A DNA stretch of 19,204 bases from Deltaproteobacteria bacterium (GTDB lineage: Bacteria > Desulfobacterota > Desulfobacteria > Desulfobacterales > C00003060). Position numbers and translations under genes: made by a program. The number at the start of each line of letters is the position of its first letter. The stretch's first letter is position 1. The DNA lies in assembly GCA_019309815.1 (NCBI GenBank), contig JAFDFO010000026.1:1-19204 (forward strand). Reading direction: 5' to 3'. Positions 1-6,953 of this stretch are shown in pieces. Under the pieces are notes generated by a model. That model was not told the DNA's origin and did not search any database. It was given only the letters and a program-made list of their open reading frames with translations.

Positions 1-578
1 TTCCCTAGTTCTGCAAAGGCTTTTCCGCGGTGACTGACCCGATTCTTTTCTTCCGAAGACATTTGGGCAAAGGTCTTTTTGAGTGGGGGGTAATAGAAGA
101 TGGGGTCGTATCCAAATCCCTTGTCGCCCTCCGGGGCGTCAGCAATAGTCCCTCTACACTCCGCTTCGTAAGTAAGGGCCGGACCGGAAGGGACTGCAAT
201 AGAGATCACGCACACAAACGTCGCTGCCCGGTTTGTCTGCCCGTCCATTTCGCGCCACAACCTGGCGTTGTTTTCTGCGTCTGTGGCATCCGGCCCCGCA
301 TATCGCGCCGAGTGGACTCCAGGGGCCCCTGCGAGGGCATCGACCTGAAGGCCCGAATCGTCGGCAAGCGCCGGCAGGCCAAGCACCTTGGCCGTGAAAG
401 AAGCCTTTTTGTAGGCATTGTCATCAAAGGTCATACCATCTTCCTCAACAGGGGGGATCGGGCCGAAATCGTCCAGATTCTTTATTTCCACAGGGAAGTC
501 CTTTAGGAGCTCTTGTATCTCTTTCGTCTTCCCTGCATTTCTTGTTGCCAGCACTATCATTTGCTTCTTGGTCATCAT
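1..578 (-). CDS. rdgB: RdgB/HAM1-type XTP/dITP diphosphatase (C-terminus cut by window edge)
   Basis: This cytoplasmic house-cleaning enzyme hydrolyses non-canonical purine triphosphates (dITP, XTP, dXTP) to the monophosphate and pyrophosphate, keeping deaminated purines out of DNA and RNA. The minus-strand reading from 578 is open for 192 codons to the window edge. It shows the family landmarks in order: an N-terminal VLATRNAGKTKEI nucleotide-binding loop, EEDGMTFDDNA, LADDSGLQVDAL with the acidic metal ligands, GVHSARYAGPDA, GFGYDPIF and, near the end, SHRGKA. Family members are about 195-200 aa, so only a few C-terminal residues are missing. Two ATGs lie in tandem at 578 and 575; the AAGGA upstream is spaced better for the second. 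The MFS gene ends 12 bp upstream, so the two are probably co-transcribed. The family assignment is secure. Confidence 0.95.
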   Translation of the reverse strand, partial: MMTKKQMIVLATRNAGKTKEIQELLKDFPVEIKNLDDFGPIPPVEEDGMTFDDNAYKKASFTAKVLGLPALADDSGLQVDALAGAPGVHSARYAGPDATDAENNARLWREMDGQTNRAATFVCVISIAVPSGPALTYEAECRGTIADAPEGDKGFGYDPIFYYPPLKKTFAQMSSEEKNRVSHRGKAFAELG

Positions 579-590
579 CTTCCTTTCAGC

Positions 591-1760
591 TTAACGGCTA
601 CCCGCGTGAAGAGGAGCATGACGCAGCCGTCTCCAAACATAGAAGAGGGCAGCCAGGGAAAACCCGAATACCATAATTCCGTTTACAAAAAAAGGCGTTT
701 TGTAGCCCCAGGTCTGGTTGAGCCACCCGGAAAAAGCAGCAAAAGCAAAGATCGCCAATGTTCTGACACAAAAGAGGAGCCCCGAATTGCCGCCAAGCCT
801 GGCGGCCGGGAAGAATTGTGCGGTCAGGACGTCGGACTCCAGAATCGCCAGGGTGTCACCCATGGTGTGTATCATCCTGATGACGAGGAGTCCGCCCAAG
901 GTGGTGGCAAAGGGTGTCAGGAACTGAAAAGAGCTTGAGATAATGAGTCCTAACAGGAGCAGAAAGAATATCCTGTGTTTTCTGTCCATGAGAATGCCGG
1001 CAAACGGTACCAGTATGGACATCCAGATGCCCAGAACAAAGAATACGAGCCCTATCTCCTTCTTCTGCAGACCAACGACCTCTTTCATGAAGAGACTGAT
1101 CGTGGACTGCTCCGCTCCGAAGTGGGTGCCGAGAATAAAGACCAATGCAATCAAGAAAAGGACGTCCGGTTTTTTGACGTCCTTTCTGTAGTCCTTGAAG
1201 CTAAAGACGACCGGCGGGGCATCTTCGAGAAGCAGGGTTAACAGGACGATCAGCATCGAAAGTACAAACGCCAGCGTCATCACGGACGTTGCTCCAAAGG
1301 CCTCATAAAGATAACCACCAAGAAGCGGACCGGATCCAAAGCCGAGGTAACCGCCAAGATGTAAAAATGCCACCTTCTTACCCCGTCCCGTGTCGTCGAT
1401 CAGCTTCAGGTACAAAGACATCGAGATCACGCGAATGGATGCAGCACCCACCCCCCCGAGCAGAACCGCAGCACACACAGTCCAAAAGTCCTTCAGAAAA
1501 ATAAGGAGAAGAAAATAGACGCAAAAGCAGATCGCCCCCAGGTTCAAGGTTTTTTTTGGGGAGAAGTAATCTGAGAAAACACCAAAAGGAAGCACAAGGA
1601 AGAGACTCGAAAGAGAGTTGAGACCTATAGCAAATCCTATTTTCTGGTCAGTGAACCCGTAGGTTTTAAGAATAAGGGGCAGATAGGCGAGTACCATCCA
1701 GAAGGTAAGAAAATAGAGGAAATATAACAGAAAGAATACAATAGGTTTGGATCTCGTCAT
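591..1760 (-). CDS. MFS transporter, substrate unknown
   Basis: This 389-aa inner-membrane protein has about 12 strongly hydrophobic segments with a short basic break in the middle (around FKDYRKDVKKPD), the 6+6 layout of the major facilitator superfamily. The loop after the second segment reads GVFSDYFSPKKTL, a recognisable form of MFS motif A (G-x3-D-x3-[RK][RK]). A glycine-rich stretch GGYLGFGSGPLLGGYLYE in the fifth segment resembles the motif C region found in many exporters. AGGAA lies six bases upstream of the ATG at 1760. The gene sits 12 bp before rdgB on the same strand, which suggests co-transcription but not function. Nothing in the sequence identifies the substrate, so a drug, sugar or metabolite exporter are all possible. 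Confidence 0.85.
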   Translation of the reverse strand: MTRSKPIVFFLLYFLYFLTFWMVLAYLPLILKTYGFTDQKIGFAIGLNSLSSLFLVLPFGVFSDYFSPKKTLNLGAICFCVYFLLLIFLKDFWTVCAAVLLGGVGAASIRVISMSLYLKLIDDTGRGKKVAFLHLGGYLGFGSGPLLGGYLYEAFGATSVMTLAFVLSMLIVLLTLLLEDAPPVVFSFKDYRKDVKKPDVLFLIALVFILGTHFGAEQSTISLFMKEVVGLQKKEIGLVFFVLGIWMSILVPFAGILMDRKHRIFFLLLLGLIISSSFQFLTPFATTLGGLLVIRMIHTMGDTLAILESDVLTAQFFPAARLGGNSGLLFCVRTLAIFAFAAFSGWLNQTWGYKTPFFVNGIMVFGFSLAALFYVWRRLRHAPLHAGSR

Positions 1761-1874
1761 GCATGTTCCTACAGCTGAGTCCTGGTCGGTTTTCTGGGAT
1801 CATTTGATAGATGAGGGTGGGGCGTCATTGCGGGCTGAACCATGACCTTGAACTTCTCAAGAAGAACCGTGCAC

Positions 1875-2117
1875 CTATTTGACAACCTTCAGCTTCTTCT
1901 TTTGCTTCCTTCTTTCCTGTGCTTCCCGCTTGTCGCATATCTTGCAGATGTTCTTTTCACACGACTCTCGCACCGATTTCAGAGTGTATTCCAAATGCTG
2001 AAGAGGATTCCCTTCGAGATGTCCGCTGTTGATATGATCTATCCCCACCTTCTGAAGCACGGCCAGAATGGTTCTGTACTCCTGTTTATACTCCTTTATG
2101 AAATCTTTTTTTTCCAT
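1875..2117 (-). CDS. hypothetical 80-aa Cys- and Lys-rich protein
   Basis: I do not recognise this protein. The minus-strand frame has a good ribosome-binding site (GAGG six bases before the ATG at 2117) and lies between genes on the same strand, which supports its being real. The first half is a mixed charged helix (KEYKQEYRTILAVLQKVGID), the middle contains HINSGHLEGNPLQHLEY, and the C-terminal third has three cysteines in the pattern C-x4-C-x2-C (CEKNICKICDK) followed by a strongly basic tail (ERRKQKKKLK). The cysteines could bind a metal, possibly with one of the histidines, and the basic tail could bind nucleic acid; both are inference. There is no signal peptide or membrane segment. It lies 99 bp after the SxtJ-type gene and 114 bp before the MFS gene. 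Confidence 0.6.
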   Translation of the reverse strand: MEKKDFIKEYKQEYRTILAVLQKVGIDHINSGHLEGNPLQHLEYTLKSVRESCEKNICKICDKREAQERRKQKKKLKVVK

Positions 2118-2216
2118 GGCCTACCTCAAGATTTGCCAAAATACGTCTTAGACCCACCGTAAAGGGACTTGGGGTCAAGAGCCCGTCAAGATCAACCTGC
2201 TGCCATGAGGTGAAAA

Positions 2217-2639
2217 TCAGTACAGCTTCTTATACTGCTCCTTATCAAAGGTTTTTCGTTCCTTCTTGATCCAATATGATCGGGCTTCCTCGTCCCATCG
2301 TCGATCAAGTGGGTCCTTTCCGAGAAGTCTCATGATAACGCCAATAGGTGTAAGGACACAATAATAAAGGATGCACAGGATGATTCTGGATGTAAAGAAG
2401 CCGAGCACAATGGCCAGGGCCATCCATGCTTTATGGAGAGGTCTCAGCAAACGTGGCGCCCATTTTCCCAAGACGACAAAGAGAACGCCCGCGCCAAAAC
2501 AGGCGTATCCAAGACTTCGACCCTTGTAAAGGAGGACTCCCCCAATAAGGGCAAACACCACTAAGAAAGTAATGCCAAAATCCCGAATCTTCCTGGGAGA
2601 CGTGTCAATCGCTTTTATTTCACTGATGATCTCTGACAT
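2217..2639 (-). CDS. SxtJ-family small membrane protein
   Basis: This is a 140-aa protein with two hydrophobic segments at about residues 22-40 and 44-62, a longer hydrophobic stretch at 72-105, and a charged cytoplasmic tail. The segment ILYYCVLTPIGVIMRLLGKD followed by PLDRRWDEEARSYWIKKE matches my memory of the SxtJ family, named from the saxitoxin cluster but widespread and of unknown function. An open frame continues upstream to 2999, but that part runs through an inverted-repeat element and has no protein-like features. I chose the ATG at 2639 because a promoter-like pair lies just upstream (a 25-base leader) and because the family starts here. No strong Shine-Dalgarno sequence is visible. 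SxtJ proteins often sit beside DUF5989 or cell-envelope genes; no such partner is seen here. Confidence 0.75.
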   Translation of the reverse strand: MSEIISEIKAIDTSPRKIRDFGITFLVVFALIGGVLLYKGRSLGYACFGAGVLFVVLGKWAPRLLRPLHKAWMALAIVLGFFTSRIILCILYYCVLTPIGVIMRLLGKDPLDRRWDEEARSYWIKKERKTFDKEQYKKLY

Positions 2640-2670
2640 AACCGAGAACCGCTGGGAATTCACCTGTTCG

Positions 2671-2698
2671 TTTATGCCATCTGCCTTGGTTTTGTCAA
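2671..2698 (-). promoter_or_regulatory. putative sigma70 promoter for the SxtJ-type gene
   Basis: On the minus strand a perfect -35 hexamer TTGACA (2698-2693) is followed after 16 bp by CATAAA (2676-2671), which matches four of six -10 positions. Transcription would begin near 2664, giving a leader of about 25 bases to the ATG at 2639. This also argues against the longer upstream reading frame. It is a sequence match only. Confidence 0.5.
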
Positions 2699-2770
2699 AT
2701 CTTGTTATCCTGTCCCTTTCGGACAACGTCGAGCTTGCTACACTTCCTATATATGCCGGGAGGGTTTCTC

Positions 2771-2947
2771 GAAGCCGTTTCAAAACCTCAGATCGCCAGA
2801 GGCGGGATGGCCTTAAGTACAAAGCGAAGCGGGTACTTAAGGGCGCCGTTAGGCGCTTGGATTTAAGTTTTGCGAAGCAAAACAACAGGCCCTCAACACA
2901 GCCATCGCACAGCCATCGGGCGTTAGATGGGGTTTTGAAATGGCTTC
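2771..2947. mobile_element. MITE-like element with ~20-bp terminal inverted repeats
   Basis: The ends are inverted copies of each other: GAAGCCGTTTCAAAACC at 2771-2787 and GGTTTTGAAATGGCTTC at 2931-2947, differing at one of 17 positions, and at two of 20 when extended inward. Inside are three more hairpins: CCTTAAGTAC/GTACTTAAGG (2811-2820 and 2833-2842, perfect, 12-base loop), GCGCC/GGCGC (2843-2847 and 2852-2856), and GTTTTGC-GAA-GCAAAAC (2867-2883). The heptamer GCGAAGC, known to form an unusually stable mini-hairpin in single-stranded DNA, occurs twice (2824-2830 and 2872-2878). There is no protein-like reading frame and no clear target-site duplication. Together with the flanking promoters this accounts for the gene-free stretch 2640-3061. 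Confidence 0.6.
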
Positions 2948-2951
2948 TCGT

Positions 2952-2980
2952 TTGACACGGGAGCCTCATCCCTTTATACT
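2952..2980 (+). promoter_or_regulatory. strong sigma70-type promoter for the AI-2E permease
   Basis: TTGACA (2952-2957) and TATACT (2975-2980) are separated by exactly 17 bp, a near-consensus housekeeping promoter pointing at the permease gene. The start would be near 2987, leaving a leader of about 75 bases. The -35 box begins only five bases after the right end of the MITE-like element, so the element may sit where an upstream regulatory site would be. Confidence 0.7.
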
Positions 2981-3061
2981 CTTTTGGCCAAAAGGGCACT
3001 CACCGGACGTTGCTGGCTTACGATCATTGATTGCCGACTGGTTTGATGCCGTGGAGTTCTC

Positions 3062-4309
3062 ATGACTGGTAAACAAACAGAGGGTCAAGGCGCGGCTGAA
3101 TTCAAAATAGCCGATCCCCTATTACGGCGAATTATGTATGCCGTCGGGATCATGGGCACGATCGCTTTTGGCTTCTACACTTTTAGCCTGGTCCAGGGCG
3201 CCCTTACTATCGTTTTCAACGTTCTCACTCCTTTCCTGGTGGCGCTTATTCTTGCCTACATCCTGGCGCCGGTTGTGATCGGGTTGCAGCGCCGGTTGAA
3301 GCTTGGACGGGTTATGGGGACACTCGTCCTCTACCTGATTATCTTTCTGGTCATTTTCATTCTGATGGCATTCGTCATTCCCACCATTCTCTCTCAGTTT
3401 GTTAAGTTGTTTCAGGGTGTCAAAGAGGCGATGCCCGCCCTGTTGACTAAGCTTTCCGAAAATAAATACCTGCAAGTCGACGCGGACCTCATAAAGGCGA
3501 TTCAAAACAAGATCAAGACAATCGATGTTGATTATCAGAAAGTGGCCGGCTCACTTTTGCCGGCGCTGCAGAAAGCAGCTTCCGGCGGTTTTGAGGCTGT
3601 GGGAGAGTTCGCAAAGGGCATCTTCAGCGGTGTTGGTTCCATAATTGGTTTCTTTTCCTTCGTGGTCTTTATTGGGATAATAAACTTCTACATCATCCTG
3701 GATTGGGAAAAGACCGGGCCTTTTATTCGAAAGATGGTTCCTCCTGAGTACCGTGAGAGGGTATTTGATGTTCTGGGCAAGATTGACACGGCGGTCGGGG
3801 GCTTTCTGCGCGGGCAGCTTACGGTCTCAGCCATTGTCGGGGCGTCGTTTGCCATCGGCCTCTTCTCCATAAGTTTCTTCGGTTTTCCGTCTCTGCGTAA
3901 CTACTGTATCCTGATCGGCGCGGTTGCAGCCATAGGCGGGTTCATACCTTACCTGGGATCCATTATCGGCGTTACGCCCGGGATACTGATAGTTCTGTTG
4001 ACCGGCGGGGTTTCTTGGGGAACAAGAATCATTGGTATGCTCGCGGTTCTCGGTCTCTTCACGTTGATCCAGGCCATTGAAGGTTTCGTCCTCCAGCCCA
4101 AGATTGTGGGAAAAGGGGCCGGACTGCATCCGCTTGTAGTCATGCTTGCCCTGATCGCGGGGGCACAGTTCGGCATTGGCGCGATGATCATTGCCGTGCC
4201 GGTTGCCTGCATCGTCCGTGTCCTGATCCGCGAGTTTTACTGGCTCCCTGTTGAACGTCGTGAAGCCTCATTGGCCGAAAGCTCCGGTCAAATGACTGGA
4301 AAAGTCTAA
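3062..4309 (+). CDS. AI-2E family transporter (PerM/TqsA-type permease)
   Basis: This 415-aa inner-membrane protein belongs to the AI-2E transporter family (UPF0118), which includes TqsA, YdiK, PerM and Na+/H+ antiporter-like members. The sequence has an N-terminal pair of helices with PFLVALILAYILAPVV, a hydrophilic middle (about residues 115-190), the signature FYIILDWEKTGPFIRKMVPP with GGFLRGQLTVSAIVG after it, a GGFIPYLGSIIGVTPG loop, and the C-terminal EGFVLQPKIVGKGAGLHPLV block followed by a glycine-rich helix. GGAG stands five bases before the ATG at 3062. The substrate cannot be read from sequence: autoinducer-2 export, ion antiport and other roles occur in the family. The gene stands alone, divergent from the SxtJ-type gene, with its own promoter. 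Confidence 0.92.
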   Translation: MTGKQTEGQGAAEFKIADPLLRRIMYAVGIMGTIAFGFYTFSLVQGALTIVFNVLTPFLVALILAYILAPVVIGLQRRLKLGRVMGTLVLYLIIFLVIFILMAFVIPTILSQFVKLFQGVKEAMPALLTKLSENKYLQVDADLIKAIQNKIKTIDVDYQKVAGSLLPALQKAASGGFEAVGEFAKGIFSGVGSIIGFFSFVVFIGIINFYIILDWEKTGPFIRKMVPPEYRERVFDVLGKIDTAVGGFLRGQLTVSAIVGASFAIGLFSISFFGFPSLRNYCILIGAVAAIGGFIPYLGSIIGVTPGILIVLLTGGVSWGTRIIGMLAVLGLFTLIQAIEGFVLQPKIVGKGAGLHPLVVMLALIAGAQFGIGAMIIAVPVACIVRVLIREFYWLPVERREASLAESSGQMTGKV

Positions 4310-4332
4310 GTCCGCATTTCATCGCTCCCGCC

Positions 4333-4367
4333 CGAAAGCCCGCATCCACCATGCCTGGTGGGTTTCG
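4333..4367 (+). terminator. hairpin after the AI-2E permease, possible terminator
   Basis: CCACC (4346-4350) pairs with GGTGG (4357-4361) around a six-base loop. An outer pair CGAAA (4333-4337) with TTTCG (4363-4367) could extend the stem over an internal bulge. No run of T follows, so intrinsic termination here is only a possibility. Confidence 0.3.
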
Positions 4368-4430
4368 AGCGAGCCTCATCTGCACGCATTCCCCCTTGGA
4401 ACGCCTTGTTCCCTCACTGTGTTAGAGCAG

Positions 4431-4724
4431 TTGTCAAAAATATGTTCCGTTTTGAACCGTTTGTGAGGAGCCGGCAGGGGGTATCTCTTTTTGAATCAGG
4501 TCACCGAATATTTCCTGACAGGTACCACGACGGCACGGATCTTCTACACAGGATTGAGCCATGTACAAACACGCTACCAGGCGTGTAAGGGGCGCTGCCG
4601 TGTGCCTAGCCTGTAGCGTTCCGTATATGTTGCCCCCGACGAGCGAAGACGGGAATTGACCTGATTCAAAAAGAGATACCTCCTGCCGGCCTAATCGGCC
4701 GTAAAAGGAACATATTATTGACAA
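4431..4724. mobile_element. 294-bp inverted-repeat element (MITE-like or IS remnant)
   Basis: The two arms are long inverted copies. The outer 18 bp (4431-4448 against 4724-4707, starting TTGTCAA) match at 17 positions. The inner 34 bp (4470-4503 against 4690-4657, from GCCGGCAGG to GAATCAGGTCA) match at 33 positions. Between these blocks the arms diverge and differ in length (21 against 16 bases). The central 153 bp (4504-4656) has no recognisable gene. A 96-codon frame crosses the whole element on the minus strand but resembles no protein I know and reads through both arms. No target duplication is evident. It fills most of the 510-bp gene-free stretch 4310-4819 and ends 38 bp before the -35 box of the efflux operon. 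It is unrelated in sequence to the element at 2771-2947. Confidence 0.65.
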
Positions 4725-4762
4725 TCACTATAGGCGGTCGGTAAAAAAAACAAAGAAAACGC

Positions 4763-4789
4763 TTGACATTCAAACAGCCGTTTTATACA
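4763..4789 (+). promoter_or_regulatory. promoter of the TetR-RND efflux operon
   Basis: TTGACA (4763-4768) is followed after 15 bp by TATACA (4784-4789), or after 16 bp by ATACAA. A-rich sequence just upstream (4742-4759) could act as an UP element. It is the only good promoter match before tetR, and the four genes downstream are closely spaced, so it probably drives all of them. Confidence 0.6.
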
Positions 4790-4798
4790 AACGTTTGT
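4787..4798. promoter_or_regulatory. palindromic operator, likely bound by the TetR protein
   Basis: ACAAACGTTTGT is a perfect 12-bp palindrome overlapping the -10 region and the expected transcription start. TetR-family repressors usually bind palindromes in this position and repress their own operon, so autoregulation is likely. The assignment is from position and symmetry only. Confidence 0.6.
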
Positions 4799-4819
4799 TA
4801 TACGCACGGAGGGAAAACC

Positions 4820-5467
4820 ATGAGCAAGGCTGATAACCATGATTTGACCAAAGACCGCCTGTTGGATGAGGCAGAGGCACTTTTTGCCCGAAAAGGATAC
4901 GACGCTGTGAGCGTCAGAGAGATTACGAATGCAGCTTGCTGTAACCTCGCGGCCGTGAACTACCATTTCGGGAACAAGAAGAATCTCTACCTGGAGGTAT
5001 TCCGTGCACGCTGGATCCCCCGGGCCAGGCGGTTGCAGGAGTCCTTCAAGAAGTCCCTGGACGGCGAAGAGGTTGCGTCGCCAAGAGCAGTGGCCCGCGC
5101 CCTGGCCGAAGCTTTTCTGGTGGGACCCCTGTCAGATGAGGAGCGTTTTCGCCACCACCAGCTTATGGTCAGGGAGCTGAGTCAGTCCACCGAGGCGCTT
5201 GAGCTGGTTGTGGACGAAGTCATGCGTCCATTCTTCAAGAAACTCGCAGGCATGTTGCGTCCGAGCATGCCCGAAGAGTCTGGAACAGAGCACCTAATGC
5301 TCAATATTCTAAGCATGTTCGCCATGGTGCTCCACTTCAATTTTGCGCGGGCGGCGGTGACCCGTGTCACAGGTCGTGAATACACAGAGGCGTTCAAGAA
5401 CCGGCTGGTGGAACACATCACCGAGTTTTCGCTTACAGGATTGGGTGTGGGGGAGGATCTGCATTGA
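4820..5467 (+). CDS. TetR/AcrR-family repressor, CecR-like C-terminal domain
   Basis: This 215-aa DNA-binding protein probably represses the efflux operon that it opens. The N-terminal TetR domain covers about residues 10-57, with the helix-turn-helix in SVREITNAACCNLAAVNYHF and the typical ending GNKKNLYLEVF. The C-terminal part, including RHHQLMVRELSQSTEALELV and EVMRPFFKKLAGMLRP, resembles the CecR/DUF1956 ligand-binding domain seen in regulators of ABC and RND exporters. I chose the ATG at 4820 because GGAGGG stands just before it; the in-frame upstream start at 4763 lies inside the promoter. The stop overlaps the start of the next gene by four bases. A perfect palindrome overlaps its promoter. 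The ligand is unknown. Confidence 0.9.
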   Translation: MSKADNHDLTKDRLLDEAEALFARKGYDAVSVREITNAACCNLAAVNYHFGNKKNLYLEVFRARWIPRARRLQESFKKSLDGEEVASPRAVARALAEAFLVGPLSDEERFRHHQLMVRELSQSTEALELVVDEVMRPFFKKLAGMLRPSMPEESGTEHLMLNILSMFAMVLHFNFARAAVTRVTGREYTEAFKNRLVEHITEFSLTGLGVGEDLH

Positions 5468-6894
5468 ACCGAGCATTTTGCTATCTGTTGGCGTTGTTAG
5501 CCATCCTGTTGGTTACAGGTGGCTGTATGAAGGTGGGCCCGGATTACCAACGGCCTGACACCGGAATCGAGGTCCCGGCATCATACGGGTATGGACCGGA
5601 GCATACACAAGCCCCGCAACTCGAGGATCGCTGGTGGGAGGTGTTCGGCGACCAGGAATTAAACCAACTGGTGGAGGACGTGTTGGTCAACAACCTGGAC
5701 ATCAAAAAGGCGACTGCCGCCATTCTGGAAGTGAGGGCTCAACTCGTTCAGACCAGGGCGGACCGTTTTCCGAGTGTAGGCGTTCAGGCAGGAGCTGAAC
5801 GCCAGCGCCGACCCGAGGGAGTCGCCGTACCCGGCCAGCCGGTTACTCCAGATAGAGAGAGTACGACGTATGGCCTGTCACTGCCCGCTTCCTTTGAGAT
5901 CGACCTCTGGGGTCGTCTCGCCCGGGCTGAGGAGGCGGCCAGGGCCGCTCTCCTGCAGGCAGAGGAGAACCGTCTTACAGTGGCTCAGACCGTGGTAGCG
6001 GAGACTATTATTCTCTATTTGCGGATGGAGTCCGTTGAGCGGGGGATTCAGATTACCAATCAGCTAACCGAAACCCTCCGCCGCAGCCTCACCCTCGTAC
6101 AAAGTCGCTACGAGCGGGGCCTTACCTCGGTCCTGGATGTGAGACAGGCACGCCGGATTCTGGCGCGGGCCGAAGCGATCCTTCCGACCCTGAGACAGGA
6201 TCTGGGCACGACCCAGCAGCAACTGGCTGTCTTCCTTGGGCGCTACCCCACGACAGGGCCGGCCCGGGCCCAGCCAGAAGACTACTTCAAGCACCTGGCC
6301 CCCGTGCCTCCTGGTCTCCCCTCTGAGCTCCTCTTGCGCCGTCCGGACATCAGGGCGGCTGAGGCCCGGCTAATGGCCTTGAACGCCCAGGTGGGTGTGA
6401 GCAAGGCGAGCCGATTTCCCCGCATTACCCTGACCGGTGCATACGGATACGCGAGTGATGAACTGGACGGGCTCTTCAGTCCCCAGAGCGAGCTGTGGAA
6501 CATTGCCCTGGGCATCGCCCAACCACTCTTTGATGCAGGCAAACTGAAGGCCGGCCAACGGGCGGCTGAGGCAAGATATCAACAGGGCGTGGCCGAGTAT
6601 GCCAAGAGCGTACTGAACGCTTTTGCCGAGGTGGAAAGCGCATTCCTGACTCGCGAGGAGCAGCTGAAACGTCGGGGTCATATTGTAAGCTTTGTGCAGG
6701 ATGCGCGGGCCACGCAGAGAATTGCTGAGAGCCGGTATGACAGGGGTCTGGTCGACTACATCACGGTGCTGGATGCACAGCAAACCCGCTTTGAGGCGGA
6801 GCGGGATTTACTGGAAGTCGATCTGACGATCCTGACAAATCGCGTTACCCTGCACCGGGCCTTGGGCGGCGGCTGGGCCGAACCGGTATCGTGA
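5464..6894 (+). CDS. outer-membrane efflux lipoprotein, NodT/OprM family
   Basis: This 476-aa protein should form the trimeric outer-membrane channel of the tripartite pump, extending into the periplasm. It begins with a signal sequence (LLALLAILLVTGGC) ending at Cys21, the likely lipidated residue, though the residue three before it is Thr rather than the usual Leu. After that come the family start KVGPDYQRP, the WWEVFGDQELNQLVEDVLVN segment and two OEP repeats, with SFEIDLWGRLARAEEAARA in the first and LLRRPDIRAAEARLMALNAQ opening the second, then PLFDAGK. The start codon is TTG, four bases inside the end of tetR, with GGAGG seven bases upstream; this overlap suggests translational coupling. 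Length is normal for the family. Confidence 0.93.
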   Translation: MNRAFCYLLALLAILLVTGGCMKVGPDYQRPDTGIEVPASYGYGPEHTQAPQLEDRWWEVFGDQELNQLVEDVLVNNLDIKKATAAILEVRAQLVQTRADRFPSVGVQAGAERQRRPEGVAVPGQPVTPDRESTTYGLSLPASFEIDLWGRLARAEEAARAALLQAEENRLTVAQTVVAETIILYLRMESVERGIQITNQLTETLRRSLTLVQSRYERGLTSVLDVRQARRILARAEAILPTLRQDLGTTQQQLAVFLGRYPTTGPARAQPEDYFKHLAPVPPGLPSELLLRRPDIRAAEARLMALNAQVGVSKASRFPRITLTGAYGYASDELDGLFSPQSELWNIALGIAQPLFDAGKLKAGQRAAEARYQQGVAEYAKSVLNAFAEVESAFLTREEQLKRRGHIVSFVQDARATQRIAESRYDRGLVDYITVLDAQQTRFEAERDLLEVDLTILTNRVTLHRALGGGWAEPVS

Positions 6895-6953
6895 CAACAA
6901 GCCTTGTATTTTAATTCAGACTGGAATGTGACACGAGAATAGAGAGATCTACT

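Noticed and set aside
30..506. 158-codon plus-strand frame at the left edge
   Set aside because: It is the antisense of rdgB, whose catalytic motifs are clear on the minus strand.
1842..2162. 106-codon hydrophobic plus-strand frame
   Set aside because: It is antisense to the 80-aa gene, which has the better ribosome-binding site and agrees with the strand of its neighbours.
2843..2930. Integron attC-like site
   Set aside because: Two GTTRRRY-type core sites (2848-2854 and 2922-2928) occur, but in the same orientation and without a facing RYYYAAC partner, and no integrase or cassette is present.
2640..2999. N-terminal extension of the SxtJ-type protein by 120 codons
   Set aside because: The extension reads through an inverted-repeat element and upstream of a promoter match; its composition is not protein-like, and the family begins at the ATG at 2639.
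4434..4724. 96-codon reading frame on the minus strand across the inverted-repeat element
   Set aside because: It runs through both arms, has no recognisable domain, and a similar chance frame exists on the plus strand because the arms are inverted copies.
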